A stretch of DNA of 64,000 bases from Chloroflexota bacterium (GTDB lineage: Bacteria; Chloroflexota; Anaerolineae; Caldilineales; Caldilineaceae), in contig JAGWYN010000003.1 in the NCBI GenBank assembly GCA_018969295.1, forward strand, positions 186,001 to 250,000, written 5' to 3'. Shown one piece after another: positions 36,855 to 45,938 of the stretch (its first letter is position 1; every line of letters begins with the position of its first letter). The notes beneath the pieces are model-generated. The model did no database searches, was not told where the DNA came from, and saw nothing but the letters and a program-made list of their open reading frames with translations. Position numbers and translations under genes: made by a program.

Positions 36855-37721
36855 ATGCACCCTTTTGATCTGGTCGTCCTCGATCTGGATGGCACCATCC
36901 TCAACCCCTACCAGCGCACCCGCATCAGCCAGGCTGTCCACGACGCCATCGAAGCCGTGCAGGCTGCAGGCATTCCCGTGACGATCGGGACCGGCCGCAC
37001 GCTCGACTACATCCGCCATCACCTGCCCGGCGATCTGCGGCTTACCCACCCGGTGATGACGACCCAGGGCGCTGTCATCGGCGACCCGATCAGCGGTCGC
37101 GTGCTTTCTGAGATTGTACTGCCGATCGACCCGGCCCGCTCGATCGCTGCCTTTGTCGACGAACAACGTTCTCCGACGGCCTTTTATTTCAACGATGCCC
37201 AAGGGCACACCCGGATCTACCGCAACAGCCAGGGGGGGACGCCCACCGAAGAGGAGCTGTTGCACCATCTGTTGGGAGCCCCTGCAGCGCTCGTTGCAGA
37301 ATTTCAGCCGCTGGTCGCCGCTGTGGATGCCCATCCTCCTGTCAAAGTGATTGCGTTCAACCGAAGTCAGCCTGGAACACTCGACCTGCTGCCAGAATAT
37401 CAGCGCCGTTTTGAGCCGTCTCTGACCATCACACGCACACACGAATGGTTGGTCGAAGCGACCGCCCCTGGGGTGGACAAGGGCAGCGGGCTGCGTCGGC
37501 TCTGTGCACTCCTGGGCATCGATCCAGGGCGTGTGCTGGCCATCGGGGACGGAGACAACGATATTCCGATGTTGCAAGCTGCGGGGTGGGGCGTCGCCAT
37601 GGGGAATGCAGGTGATGCTGTCAAAGCAGTGGCCGACTGGGTGGCTCCCCCCATCGAGGCAGAGGGGGCGGCTGTGGCCCTGCAGCAGTGGGTGCTCGCA
37701 GCCAGCCAGGCTGCTTCGTAG
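36855..37721 (+). CDS. HAD-superfamily Cof-type phosphatase
   Basis: This 288-residue hydrolase has the four HAD motifs: VLDLDGTI (nucleophile Asp), TIGTGRT, Lys in the C2 cap region (PPVKVIAFN) and GDGDNDIPML. The large C2 cap between motifs II and III and the AGWGVAMGNAGDAVKAVADWV tail place it in the Cof/YbiV group of sugar-phosphate or cofactor phosphatases. The substrate is unknown. The start at ATG 36855 is favoured, with GAGGA 12 nt before it; a TTG at 36837 is also in frame. It follows prmC by 22 nt and probably shares its transcript. Confidence 0.9.
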   Translation: MHPFDLVVLDLDGTILNPYQRTRISQAVHDAIEAVQAAGIPVTIGTGRTLDYIRHHLPGDLRLTHPVMTTQGAVIGDPISGRVLSEIVLPIDPARSIAAFVDEQRSPTAFYFNDAQGHTRIYRNSQGGTPTEEELLHHLLGAPAALVAEFQPLVAAVDAHPPVKVIAFNRSQPGTLDLLPEYQRRFEPSLTITRTHEWLVEATAPGVDKGSGLRRLCALLGIDPGRVLAIGDGDNDIPMLQAAGWGVAMGNAGDAVKAVADWVAPPIEAEGAAVALQQWVLAASQAAS

Positions 37722-37738
37722 AGGGCAGCCAGCCAGGA

Positions 37739-37768
37739 TTGCTTGGGGGCGGAACGCTCGGGTATAAT
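37739..37768 (+). promoter_or_regulatory. Sigma-70 promoter of the sugar-type cluster
   Basis: TTGCTT (37739-37744), an 18-bp spacer and a perfect TATAAT (37763-37768) give a start near 37775, about 60 nt before the dehydrogenase gene. It probably drives 37835-42892. Confidence 0.75.
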
Positions 37769-37834
37769 GACAACCGCTGCTTGTCGATTTCTGGCCGTGT
37801 TCACGGTCGTGCTGAAACCAGGAGGAGTCTGTCT

Positions 37835-38884
37835 ATGTCGTCCAAACACGCCGAGCCATCTATCCCCCCTCTGCGTATCGCCGTGATCGGCTGTGGCGGA
37901 ATGGCTTGCCACCACGCGGCGTCCATGTTGCGCCACCAGGAGATTGTCTCGATTCCGGTCGTCTGCGAACCGTCGGCGCCGACTTATCAGCGTTTTGCCC
38001 TGTTGTTCAAAGACGCAGGCGTCGTGCCGCCCCCCAATGTGCCCGATCTGACCACCCTGCTGCGGCACCATGCCAGCGAACTGGATGCTGCGTTTATCAT
38101 CACACCCCACGCGCTGCACCACGACCAGGCCGTCGCCTGTCTGGAGGCTGGGCTGCACGTTCTGCTGGAAAAGCCCATGGTGCTCAACAGCCAAGAGGCA
38201 CACAGCCTGATCGCAGCTCGCGACCGCGCCCAGCGCCATCTGGTCGTCGCTTTCAACGGCAGCCTCTCTCCGCAAATCCGCAGCGCAGTCCAATTGCTGC
38301 GTTCGGGCGAACTGGGAAGCATCCTGACCATCCATGGGGTGGTCTGGCAAGGCTGGAACCACTATACCCAGAACACCTGGCGCCAGATCCCCGAGATTGC
38401 TGGCGGCGGCTTTCTCTTCGATACAGGCGCCCACCTGCTCAACACCATAGCCGATCTAGCAGGGGAACCGGTGGTGGAAGTCGCAGCCTGGCTGGACAAC
38501 CGCGGCCGCCCGGTCGACATTCTGGGCACCGTCATGGCCCGGCTGGCCTCAGGGGTTTTGATCAGCCTGAGCGGCTGCGGAGATACGATCGAGTCCTGCG
38601 CTTCAGATGTGCGGGTCTTTTGTACAGGGGGCATTGTGCGCACCGGTGTGTGGGGCGAACGGCTCGAGATCCAACGCCAGGGCGAAGCCAATCTGACGCC
38701 GGTGGAGGTGCCGCCTTCCCACGGGGCCTGGGAACAGTTCATACGGGTCTGTCAAGGCACCTTGGAGAACCCAAGCCCGCCCGAAGTCGGCTTGCGCATG
38801 GCACTTCTCTGGGACATGATCCGAGCTTCGGCGGAACGGGGCGGCGTCCCTGTCACAGCCCAGCAAGGAACCCACCCAGCCTGA
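37835..38884 (+). CDS. Gfo/Idh/MocA-family oxidoreductase
   Basis: This 349-residue NAD(P)-dependent dehydrogenase is of the type that oxidises inositols, glucose or other sugars. The N-terminal Rossmann fold has RIAVIGCGGMACHHA. The catalytic-site block GLHVLLEKPMVLN (with the conserved EKP lysine) is followed by the C-terminal sheet domain with GGGFLFDTGAHLLNTIADLAG. AGGAGGAG at 37820-37827 is an excellent ribosome site. It is the first gene after a good promoter. The neighbours (ThuA, PIG-L deacetylase, aldo/keto reductase, EamA exporter) point to sugar catabolism, but the substrate cannot be read. Confidence 0.93.
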   Translation: MSSKHAEPSIPPLRIAVIGCGGMACHHAASMLRHQEIVSIPVVCEPSAPTYQRFALLFKDAGVVPPPNVPDLTTLLRHHASELDAAFIITPHALHHDQAVACLEAGLHVLLEKPMVLNSQEAHSLIAARDRAQRHLVVAFNGSLSPQIRSAVQLLRSGELGSILTIHGVVWQGWNHYTQNTWRQIPEIAGGGFLFDTGAHLLNTIADLAGEPVVEVAAWLDNRGRPVDILGTVMARLASGVLISLSGCGDTIESCASDVRVFCTGGIVRTGVWGERLEIQRQGEANLTPVEVPPSHGAWEQFIRVCQGTLENPSPPEVGLRMALLWDMIRASAERGGVPVTAQQGTHPA

Positions 38885-38938
38885 CAGAGCCCTTCTGCCA
38901 AACAAACTGATTTGACTCAGACAAAGAGAGGTTGACGC

Positions 38939-39670
38939 ATGGTATCACCCCTTCGCGTGACGGTCTGGAACGAATACCGCCACGAAAAACAAAAACCCGA
39001 GATCGCTGCCATCTACCCGCAGGGGATCCACGGCGCAATTGCTGGCTATCTGCGCGGGCACGGCTGTATCGTGCAGACAGCGACCCTCGACGAACCCCAA
39101 CATGGGCTGACCAACCACCTCCTCGACAGCACCGATGTGCTGGTCTGGTGGGGCCACATGGCCCACAACGAAGTGCAAGACGAGATCGTCGAGCAGGTGC
39201 ACGAGCGGGTCCTCCAAGGCATGGGACTGATCGTGCTCCATTCCGGCCACTTCTCCAAGATCTTCAAGCGGTTGATGGGCACCACCTGCAACCTCAAATG
39301 GCGCGAGGCCGGCGAGCGGGAGCGGCTCTGGGTCGTCGCCCCTGGCCATCCGATCGCCGAGGGGCTCGACGAGTATTTTGAGATCGAACATGAGGAGATG
39401 TACGGAGAATTTTTTGATATCCCCGAGCCTGAAACGCTGGTCTTTGTAAGTTGGTTCCAGGGAGGGGAGCTGTTCCGCAGCGGCTGTTGCTATCGCCGCG
39501 GGCAGGGGCGTATCTTTTATTTTCGGCCCGGCCACGAGACCTACCCCACCTATCACCAGCCGGAAGTGCTGCGCGTGATCGGCAATGCCGTGCGCTGGGC
39601 ACAGCCGGTAAAACGATCTGGGCCTACCTTTGGCCAACGCCCTACGCCGATCGAGCCCTTGACCCGCTGA
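38939..39670 (+). CDS. ThuA-like trehalose-utilisation family protein
   Basis: The 243-residue protein has the ThuA/type I glutamine amidotransferase-like fold. Conserved blocks are RVTVWNEYRHEK at the start, DVLVWWGHMAHNEV, GLIVLHSGHFSKIFK and the C-terminal GRIFYFRPGHETYPTYHQPEVLRVI. In rhizobia ThuA works with ThuB, a Gfo/Idh/MocA dehydrogenase, in the 3-keto route for disaccharides; the adjacent gene here is of that same family. The start at 38939 is preceded by AGAGAGG. The catalytic role of ThuA-like proteins is poorly defined. Confidence 0.88.
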   Translation: MVSPLRVTVWNEYRHEKQKPEIAAIYPQGIHGAIAGYLRGHGCIVQTATLDEPQHGLTNHLLDSTDVLVWWGHMAHNEVQDEIVEQVHERVLQGMGLIVLHSGHFSKIFKRLMGTTCNLKWREAGERERLWVVAPGHPIAEGLDEYFEIEHEEMYGEFFDIPEPETLVFVSWFQGGELFRSGCCYRRGQGRIFYFRPGHETYPTYHQPEVLRVIGNAVRWAQPVKRSGPTFGQRPTPIEPLTR

Positions 39671-39718
39671 TTTGAAGAACAGGCGTGCTGAAAGCGATCT
39701 GTGCAAAGAGAGACGACG

Positions 39719-40132
39719 ATGCCATTCACACGTGTTTTCCTGCTTCTCCTGCTCTTGCTGGCTGTTGCCGGCTGCTTCGACAACGCCCCCTCGCTTGCGG
39801 ATGCGCGACGGGGGGTCTGCCAGACGCTGGATTCGCTGCGCGAGTCGTTCCACGCCCTCCACGAGATCGACCCCAACAGCAGCGTGGCCCAGGTGCGCGA
39901 ACTGCGTTCCACTGTCGACCAGTGGATCACCTCGACGCGCGGCATCAACGCAGTCTTACAAATTGCGCAAATTTCTGACCTGCTCACCGTCTACGACCTG
40001 TTCAGCCAGGCCGTAGACGGGCTGAACAGCGATGCACGCGTCGGGGATGCTGCAGCCAGCCTGCAGGCGGCGGCCACAGCGGTGGATACAGCGCTCGAAC
40101 AGGCCTATCAGGCAGCCCAATGCAACCAGTGA
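39719..40132 (+). CDS. Small predicted lipoprotein of unknown function
   Basis: The protein has 137 residues. A short basic start and a Leu-rich core end in the lipobox LAVAGC, so Cys19 would be lipidated and the protein anchored outside the cytoplasmic membrane. The mature part is helical, with two Cys (in RGVCQTL and QCNQ) that may form a disulfide, and has no recognisable domain. It sits between the ThuA-like and PIG-L genes, 15 nt before the latter, so it belongs to the same operon. Its role is unknown. Confidence 0.75.
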   Translation: MPFTRVFLLLLLLLAVAGCFDNAPSLADARRGVCQTLDSLRESFHALHEIDPNSSVAQVRELRSTVDQWITSTRGINAVLQIAQISDLLTVYDLFSQAVDGLNSDARVGDAAASLQAAATAVDTALEQAYQAAQCNQ

Positions 40133-40147
40133 CAAGGAGAAACGTCC

Positions 40148-40909
40148 ATGCGTTCTTTTGCGCCCTACGTGCCTGGCCGCGCCCTGTTCATCTACGCGCA
40201 CCCTGACGACATCGAGTTTGGCACAGCAGGCACAGCCATCCGTTGGACCGATGCAGGTGCCACCGTCGCCTATCTGCTGCTGACCAGCGGTGACGTCGGG
40301 ATCGCCGACACGCGTCTGACCCAGACCGAAGCCGCAGCGATCCGAGAAGAGGAGCAGCGGAACGCTGCCAAAGTCGCCGGTGTGCAGGAAGTGATCTTTC
40401 TGCGCGAACCAGACGGCTTGCTGGCCAACACCCTCGATCTGCGCCGTAAACTGGTGCGCGAGATCCGCCGCTTCCGTCCCGAAGTGGTAGTCTGCGGCGA
40501 CCCAACCGCCTGGTTTGTCAGCGACAGCTACGTCAACCACCCCGACCATCGGGCAGCCGCTGCGGCTGCCTTGGAGGCAGTCTTCCCGGCTGCGGGCCAG
40601 CCCCACCTCTTTGCCGAGCTGAACGACGAGGGCTTGAACGCACACAAGGTGCGCAAACTCTACATCGAAGGCTGGGGGGCAGGCGATACCTGGGTGGACA
40701 TTTCGCAGACGCTGGAACGCAAAATTGCAGCCTTGCACTGCCACGCCAGCCAGCTGCATGGGTGGGACCCCGAGCCGATGCTGCGCCAGTGGTCGGCAGA
40801 GGCCGCCAAAGGCAAAGAGATGGAATATGCAGAGACGTTCCGTGTGATCACCCTGGTCAACGACGAAGAATTCGCCAAAATGGCCCCGCCCGGCGGATCG
40901 CCGTCCTAG
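40148..40909 (+). CDS. PIG-L family (LmbE-like) deacetylase
   Basis: This 253-residue zinc hydrolase belongs to the family that removes acetyl groups from N-acetylglucosamine-type compounds. The metal motif AHPDDIE (17-23) and the second histidine motif NHPDHR (near 132) are present. The start is supported by AAGGAGAAAC upstream. In this cluster it may deacetylate an amino sugar before or after oxidation by the neighbouring dehydrogenase. Related members make mycothiol or bacillithiol, but no partner genes for those thiols are here. Confidence 0.9.
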   Translation: MRSFAPYVPGRALFIYAHPDDIEFGTAGTAIRWTDAGATVAYLLLTSGDVGIADTRLTQTEAAAIREEEQRNAAKVAGVQEVIFLREPDGLLANTLDLRRKLVREIRRFRPEVVVCGDPTAWFVSDSYVNHPDHRAAAAAALEAVFPAAGQPHLFAELNDEGLNAHKVRKLYIEGWGAGDTWVDISQTLERKIAALHCHASQLHGWDPEPMLRQWSAEAAKGKEMEYAETFRVITLVNDEEFAKMAPPGGSPS

Positions 40910-40968
40910 ACTGTTATCGAGCATCCCTTCGCGAAAAATATTCGCTCCCAACAGAAAAGGAATCGACC

Positions 40969-41934
40969 ATGAATTATCGACGACTGGGAAGTGCAGGGCT
41001 CAAAGTGAGCGAGCTCTCCTTTGGTTCCTGGGTCTCTTTCGGGACTCAGATGAACGTAGACGCTGCGTACGACTGTATGGTGGCCGCCTACGATGCAGGG
41101 GTCAATTTTTTTGACAACGCCGAGGCCTATGCAGGCGGGCAGTCCGAAGTGATCATGGGCGAAATCTTCAAACGGGCCGGCTGGCGCCGTGCCAGCTATG
41201 TGGTCTCGACCAAATTTTTCTGGGGGCTCCACCCTGGCCCCAACGAACGCAACACCCTCAACCGCAAATACCTGATGCAGGCAATCGACGGCTCGCTGCA
41301 ACGTCTGGGGATGGAATACGTCGACCTGGTCTTTTGCCATCGCCCAGACCCCAATACCCCGATCGAAGAGACCGTCTTTGCCATGCATGACATCATCCGC
41401 CAAGGCAAGGCGCTGTACTGGGGCACCTCGGAGTGGAGCGCCGACGAAATCCGCGCGGCCTGGGAGATCGCGGAACGCCACCATCTGCACAAACCCCAGA
41501 TGGAACAGCCGCAGTACAACATGTTCCACCGAGAACGGGTCGAGAAGGAATATGCCCGGCTCTACGGGGACATCGGACTGGGGCTGACCATCTGGAGCCC
41601 GCTGGCTTCGGGGCTGCTGACAGGCAAATACAATGCCGGGATTCCGGCCGACAGCCGAGCCAACCTGCCCGGCTACGAATGGCTCAAAGCAATGCTGGAG
41701 AACCCCCAACGGCTGGCAGCGGTGCGTGCCCTGCAGCCAATCGCCGGCGACCTGGGCTGCACCCTCTCCCAGCTGGCGCTGGCCTGGTGTGTGAAAAATC
41801 CACAGGTGAGCACCGTGATCACGGGCGCCAGTCGGGCCGAGCAGGTCACCGAAAACATGCAGGCGCTGGCTGTTGTCCCTAAGCTCACCCCCGAAATTCT
41901 GGACTCGATCGATGCGCTTTTGAAAACAAGTTGA
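40969..41934 (+). CDS. Aldo/keto reductase (voltage-gated K channel beta-like type)
   Basis: The 321-residue oxidoreductase carries the tetrad Asp49, Tyr54 (FDNAEAYAGGQSE), Lys82 (STKFFWG) and His124 (FCHRPDP). The SEVIMGEIFKRAGWRR and YWGTSEWSADEI segments are typical of the YghZ / potassium-channel beta-subunit group, which reduce aldehydes and ketones with NADPH. It is only distantly similar to the other aldo/keto reductase of the window (4807-5784). AAAAGGA precedes the ATG. It lies 59 nt after the deacetylase in the same direction. Confidence 0.93.
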   Translation: MNYRRLGSAGLKVSELSFGSWVSFGTQMNVDAAYDCMVAAYDAGVNFFDNAEAYAGGQSEVIMGEIFKRAGWRRASYVVSTKFFWGLHPGPNERNTLNRKYLMQAIDGSLQRLGMEYVDLVFCHRPDPNTPIEETVFAMHDIIRQGKALYWGTSEWSADEIRAAWEIAERHHLHKPQMEQPQYNMFHRERVEKEYARLYGDIGLGLTIWSPLASGLLTGKYNAGIPADSRANLPGYEWLKAMLENPQRLAAVRALQPIAGDLGCTLSQLALAWCVKNPQVSTVITGASRAEQVTENMQALAVVPKLTPEILDSIDALLKTS

Positions 41935-42037
41935 ACGCTCTGGGGGAGCGCTTGACGGTAGAGATCGTTCTGCACAGCAGCAACCGACGACGTGTGCTGG
42001 CGAGGGGCATCTGCCCTGCTCAAAAGGGTGTTGCCCT

Positions 42038-42892
42038 GTGACCGCCCTGGCCCTGTTGTTGGTTCTGCTGGCAGCCGTTCTCCACGCCTCCTGGAATCTC
42101 CTGGCCAAACGAGCGCGCGGGGGCGTGGCCTTCACATGGCTGTTCTCAGCGTTGACACTGCTGCTCTGGGCCCCAGTGGTCGGGCTCTATCTGTGGCTCT
42201 GGCCGCCTGTTCTGCACAGCTTTGCCTGGCTGGCCATGGCCGGCAGCGCAACGATCCATGTAGGCTATTTTCTGCTGCTGCAGCGAGGGTACCGGAGCGG
42301 CGACCTTTCTGTCGTCTATCCACTGGCTCGCGGGACAGGGCCCCTGCTCTCCCTGCTGGGAGCCATCCTGTTGCTCGGCGAACGCCCCTCGCTGCTCTCA
42401 GCAGCAGGTGCTGCACTGATCGTCGCTGGGGTTTTTTTTATCGCCGGTGGAGAGCAGAGCATGCGAGCGCACGCTGCCGGCGCCCGCTATGGGCTGCTCA
42501 CCGGGCTTTTGATCGCCTGTTACACCCTGTGGGACAAACATGCAGTCAGCACCCTCCTGGTGCCCCCCCTGCTGCTGGAGTACGGTTCCAACGCCGGGCG
42601 CATGCTGCTGTTGACCCCGCTGGCCTGGCCACGTCGCAGCGAAGTGCGCGCGGCCTGGCAGCAATATCGGCTGGAGGCAGCTGGAATCGCTCTGTTGAGC
42701 TCGTTGGCCTACATCCTGGTGCTGACCGCCCTCGCCACAGCCCCGGTCAGTTACATTGCCCCGGCGCGCGAGCTGAGCATCCTGTTTGGCGCCCTGTTCG
42801 GCACCCTCCTTCTCAAAGAGGGACAAAGCCAACGCCGGCTGTGGGCAGCCGGCGTGATGGTGGCGGGCGTTGTTCTGCTGGCAGTGGGCTGA
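42038..42892 (+). CDS. EamA (drug/metabolite transporter family) membrane protein
   Basis: The 284-residue protein shows two tandem five-helix EamA domains. Helices are visible throughout; LSVVYPLARGTGPLLSLLGAILLLGERPS is the typical end of the first half and APARELSILFGALFGTLLLKEGQS that of the second. The family exports amino acids, sugars or other metabolites. The start codon is GTG (42038), with GTTGCCCT rather than a clear ribosome site before it; the upstream 100 nt show no promoter. It ends 13 nt from the convergent cysNC gene. Confidence 0.87.
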   Translation: MTALALLLVLLAAVLHASWNLLAKRARGGVAFTWLFSALTLLLWAPVVGLYLWLWPPVLHSFAWLAMAGSATIHVGYFLLLQRGYRSGDLSVVYPLARGTGPLLSLLGAILLLGERPSLLSAAGAALIVAGVFFIAGGEQSMRAHAAGARYGLLTGLLIACYTLWDKHAVSTLLVPPLLLEYGSNAGRMLLLTPLAWPRRSEVRAAWQQYRLEAAGIALLSSLAYILVLTALATAPVSYIAPARELSILFGALFGTLLLKEGQSQRRLWAAGVMVAGVVLLAVG

Positions 42893-42905
42893 CCCCGCCC
42901 CACGT

Positions 42906-44780
42906 TTAGAAGGAGAGGATCCCGCGACGCAGCAGCTCCTCCCAGATGGCTTCTACAATCTCTTCGGTGCTGCAGACATCTGTCTCGACCACCAACTCCG
43001 CAGCGACAGGCTCTTCGTAGGGGGAAGAAACCCCGGTGAATTCAGGAATTTCGCCGCGCAGCGCCCGTGCATAGAGCCCTTTGGGGTCACGCCGTTTGAG
43101 CACTTCCAGAGTGCATTTCACATAAATTTCAAAAAATCGGCCTGCCGGTGTGAGCGAGCGGGCAAAGGCGCGGTCTGCGGCAAACGGGGAGATGAAGGTA
43201 CAGAGCACCAGATGGCCATGCTCAAGGGCCAACTTGGCCACCTCAGCGACCCGACGGATGTTCTCTTTGCGGTCGGCCGCCGAAAACCCAAGGTCGCCGT
43301 TGAGCCCATGCCGAACATTGTCCCCGTCGAGAGAAAATGTCTGCACCCCAGCCGCAAAAAGCCGCCGCTCCAACAGCCGTGCCACGGTAGACTTGCCAGA
43401 GCCGGAGAGCCCAGTGAACCAAAGAATTCCCCCTTTGTGCCGGTTGCGTTCCTCGCGCATGGCACGCGTCAACGCCGAACTTTCCCAGACGACGTTGCTC
43501 GACCGGGAGCGTTCGGGTTCGCTGCCCACAAGCTCATCCAGTTCCTGGGCGCGCCGCCGGATCATGCCGGCGGCAACCGTTGCGTTGGTGAATGGATCAA
43601 TGAGAATAAAGCTGCCGGTAGCTCGGTTGATCTGGTATGGGTCGTAGAAAAGGGGTTGGGTCGTTGTCAGCCGCACCCGCCCGATATCGTTGAGCTGAAG
43701 GGTCGTCGCGGCTTCACGATGAAGCGTATCGACGTCAATTCGATAGTTGAGCTCGGCGACAAAGGCACGGAGCTGGCGCGTGGTATGTTGCAGAATGTAA
43801 CTGCCCTGCACATCCAACGGCTTTTCGCTCAGCCAGCAGAGGATACACTCGAACTGGGAGGCGCTCTGCGGCAGGTTGTTGCGCCGCACAATCATGTCAC
43901 CACGGCTGATGTCGATCTCATCTTCCAAGGTCAGGACGACAGCATCGCCGGCGGCAACCTCGGCCAGATCTCCGTCCAACGTTGTCAGTGTGCGCACACG
44001 GCTGGTTTTGCCCGAAGGGAGCACAACGACCTCTTCTCCCGGTGTGAGGGTTCCAGAAAGCACCTGCCCGGCAAATCCCCGGAAATTTTGGTGCGGACGC
44101 ACGGCCATCTGGACAGGAAAACGAAAATCAACCAGGTTGCGGCTGCTGCCGGTCTTCACATTTTCCAGATGGTGCAGCAAGGTGGGCCCATCGTACCAGG
44201 GCATGGCGACACTTTTGTCGACCACATTGTCCCCGTGCAACGCTGAAATCGGGATATAGGTGATGTCTTGCACGGTGAGCTTGCTGGCAAAGGCCTGATA
44301 CTCCGCCACAATCGACTGAAAGGCTGTCTGGCTGAAATCGACCAGATCCATCTTGTTGACTGCAACCAGAACATGAGGAATTTGGAGCAGAGCAGCCAGA
44401 AAGCCATGTCGTTTGGATTGGGTGACGACGCCGTGGCGAGCATCGATCAGCACGATGGCCAGTTCGGCGGTAGAAGCGCCGGTCACCATGTTGCGGGTAT
44501 ATTGAATATGGCCTGGCGTATCCGCGATGATGAATTTGCGGCGAGCCGTCGCGAAAAAGCGATAGGCCACATCGATGGTGATCCCCTGCTCACGTTCGGC
44601 GCGCAGGCCATCGGTGAGCAACGCCAGATCGAGGTAGGCATCGCCGCGCTGCCGGCTGGCCCGCTCCACCGCCTCCCACTGGTCTTCCAAAATCGCTTTG
44701 CTGTCAAGCAGAAGCCGGCCGATCAGCGTGCTTTTGCCATCGTCTACACTGCCGGCAGTCGTAAATCGTAAAAGTTCCAT
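42906..44780 (-). CDS. cysNC: Bifunctional sulfate adenylyltransferase subunit 1 / APS kinase (CysN-CysC fusion)
   Basis: The 624-residue protein joins the GTPase subunit of ATP sulfurylase to APS kinase. The CysN part has G1 GSVDDGKST, G3 DTPGH and G4 NKMD, then EF-Tu-like beta domains. The APS kinase part starts near residue 445 with the P-loop GLSGSGKST (about 455) and has DGDNVRHGLN and the conserved RDPKGLYARA. Together with CysD it makes APS and then PAPS from sulfate. Its ATG overlaps the cysD stop (TAATG), so the subunits are translated in step. The C-terminus converges with the EamA gene, 13 nt away. Confidence 0.96.
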   Translation of the reverse strand: MELLRFTTAGSVDDGKSTLIGRLLLDSKAILEDQWEAVERASRQRGDAYLDLALLTDGLRAEREQGITIDVAYRFFATARRKFIIADTPGHIQYTRNMVTGASTAELAIVLIDARHGVVTQSKRHGFLAALLQIPHVLVAVNKMDLVDFSQTAFQSIVAEYQAFASKLTVQDITYIPISALHGDNVVDKSVAMPWYDGPTLLHHLENVKTGSSRNLVDFRFPVQMAVRPHQNFRGFAGQVLSGTLTPGEEVVVLPSGKTSRVRTLTTLDGDLAEVAAGDAVVLTLEDEIDISRGDMIVRRNNLPQSASQFECILCWLSEKPLDVQGSYILQHTTRQLRAFVAELNYRIDVDTLHREAATTLQLNDIGRVRLTTTQPLFYDPYQINRATGSFILIDPFTNATVAAGMIRRRAQELDELVGSEPERSRSSNVVWESSALTRAMREERNRHKGGILWFTGLSGSGKSTVARLLERRLFAAGVQTFSLDGDNVRHGLNGDLGFSAADRKENIRRVAEVAKLALEHGHLVLCTFISPFAADRAFARSLTPAGRFFEIYVKCTLEVLKRRDPKGLYARALRGEIPEFTGVSSPYEEPVAAELVVETDVCSTEEIVEAIWEELLRRGILSF

Positions 44781-45691
44781 TAAAAATATCCCTGCCGTTT
44801 GCGGTCTTCCATTGCCGTTTCGGTCCGTTTGTCGTCGGCACGCGTGCCACGCTCGGTGAATCGTGAAACCGTGATCTCAGCGATCACATCGTCGATCGTC
44901 GCTGCGGTCGAAACCACCGCTCCTGTGCAGGTCATATCGCCGATCGTCCGAAAACGGACCTGCTGACGACGAACCTCTTCCCCAGGCAGGTGGCCAATGT
45001 AGGGGGACTCGGCCAACAGCATCCCATCCCGCTCAAACACAGCACGCAGATGCGTAAAGTAGAGCTCGGGCAACTCGACCTGTTTCTCACGCATATACTG
45101 CCATACGTCCATCTCCGTCCAGTTGGAGATGGGAAAAACACGGAAGTGTTCGCCCTGGTGTTTTCGTCCGTTGTACAAGCTCCACAGCTCTGGCCGTTGG
45201 TTTTTGGGATCCCACTGGCCAAAACGGTCACGATGCGAAAAGAAGCGTTCCTTGGCACGGGCTTTTTCTTCGTCGCGACGGGCCCCCCCAATCGCAGCGT
45301 CAGCCTTGAATTCTGCCAACGCATCGAGCAAGGTCACAGTTTGCAACGCGTTGCGGCTGGCAGTCGGCCCTTTTTCTTCCACCACACGCCCCTGGTCGAT
45401 AGAATCTTGCACAGAACGAACCAACAGCTGAACCCCAACCTGTTCCACCAGCCGGTCGCGAAACGCCAGCGTCTCCGGAAAGTTATGGCCGGTGTCGATG
45501 TGGAGCAGCGGAAACGGGATGCGGCCCGGATAGAAAGCCCGCCGGGCCAGATGCACCAACAAAATTGAGTCTTTCCCCCCAGAAAACAGCAGGATCGGAC
45601 GCTCCGTCTGGGCGACCACCTCACGCAAAATATAAATAGCTTCTGCTTCTAGTTGACGCAGATAGGGGCGAAGATAGTTGACTGTGTTCAC
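44780..45691 (-). CDS. cysD: Sulfate adenylyltransferase subunit 2
   Basis: CysD (303 residues, normal length) is the PP-loop ATP pyrophosphatase half of ATP sulfurylase. The loop is SGGKDS at 37-42. Family blocks LHIDTGHNFPETLAFRD, IGGARRDEEKARAKER, and FPISNWTEMDVWQYM are intact, as is the C-terminal DRKRQGYF. It pairs with the downstream cysNC. No sulfate transporter or PAPS reductase is in the window. The 247-nt stretch to thyX upstream contains a terminator-like hairpin only about 32 nt before the start, which may act as an attenuator. Confidence 0.97.
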   Translation of the reverse strand: MNTVNYLRPYLRQLEAEAIYILREVVAQTERPILLFSGGKDSILLVHLARRAFYPGRIPFPLLHIDTGHNFPETLAFRDRLVEQVGVQLLVRSVQDSIDQGRVVEEKGPTASRNALQTVTLLDALAEFKADAAIGGARRDEEKARAKERFFSHRDRFGQWDPKNQRPELWSLYNGRKHQGEHFRVFPISNWTEMDVWQYMREKQVELPELYFTHLRAVFERDGMLLAESPYIGHLPGEEVRRQQVRFRTIGDMTCTGAVVSTAATIDDVIAEITVSRFTERGTRADDKRTETAMEDRKRQGYF

Positions 45692-45722
45692 AACGATTTA
45701 TGACTTTCCAAAAAATTTGTCC

Positions 45723-45753
45723 AAAAAAAGGGAACCAAGGTGGAAGGTTCGCT
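45723..45753 (-). terminator. Terminator or attenuator between thyX and cysD
   Basis: On the minus strand GAACC and GGTTC (with outer AG/CT pairs) flank a 9-nt loop and are followed by CCTTTTTTT. It lies about 190 nt after the thyX stop and only about 32 nt before the cysD start. It may end the thyX transcript or attenuate cysD. No known riboswitch motif was recognised in the 45692-45938 gap, and no promoter is clear. Confidence 0.55.
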
Positions 45754-45938
45754 CTACAGTACCCCCACAGTGGCTAGGGAGCACTGTCCCAGCAATTGTG
45801 GCAGTTCGACAACATCCCTTCAAGGATACTCCATTTTTGCCGACCCAGAAAGTTGTTTTGGCCCTCAAATCAATACCGGCCCGGGGAAGGCTGCCTGGGT
45901 TCTGCACAGGATCGAGGGGAGACCTCTTGCATCAGAGC

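Noticed and set aside
45692..45938. SAM, cobalamin or other known riboswitch before cysD
   Set aside because: None of the core motifs I know for these classes could be read. Only the terminator-like hairpin is retained.
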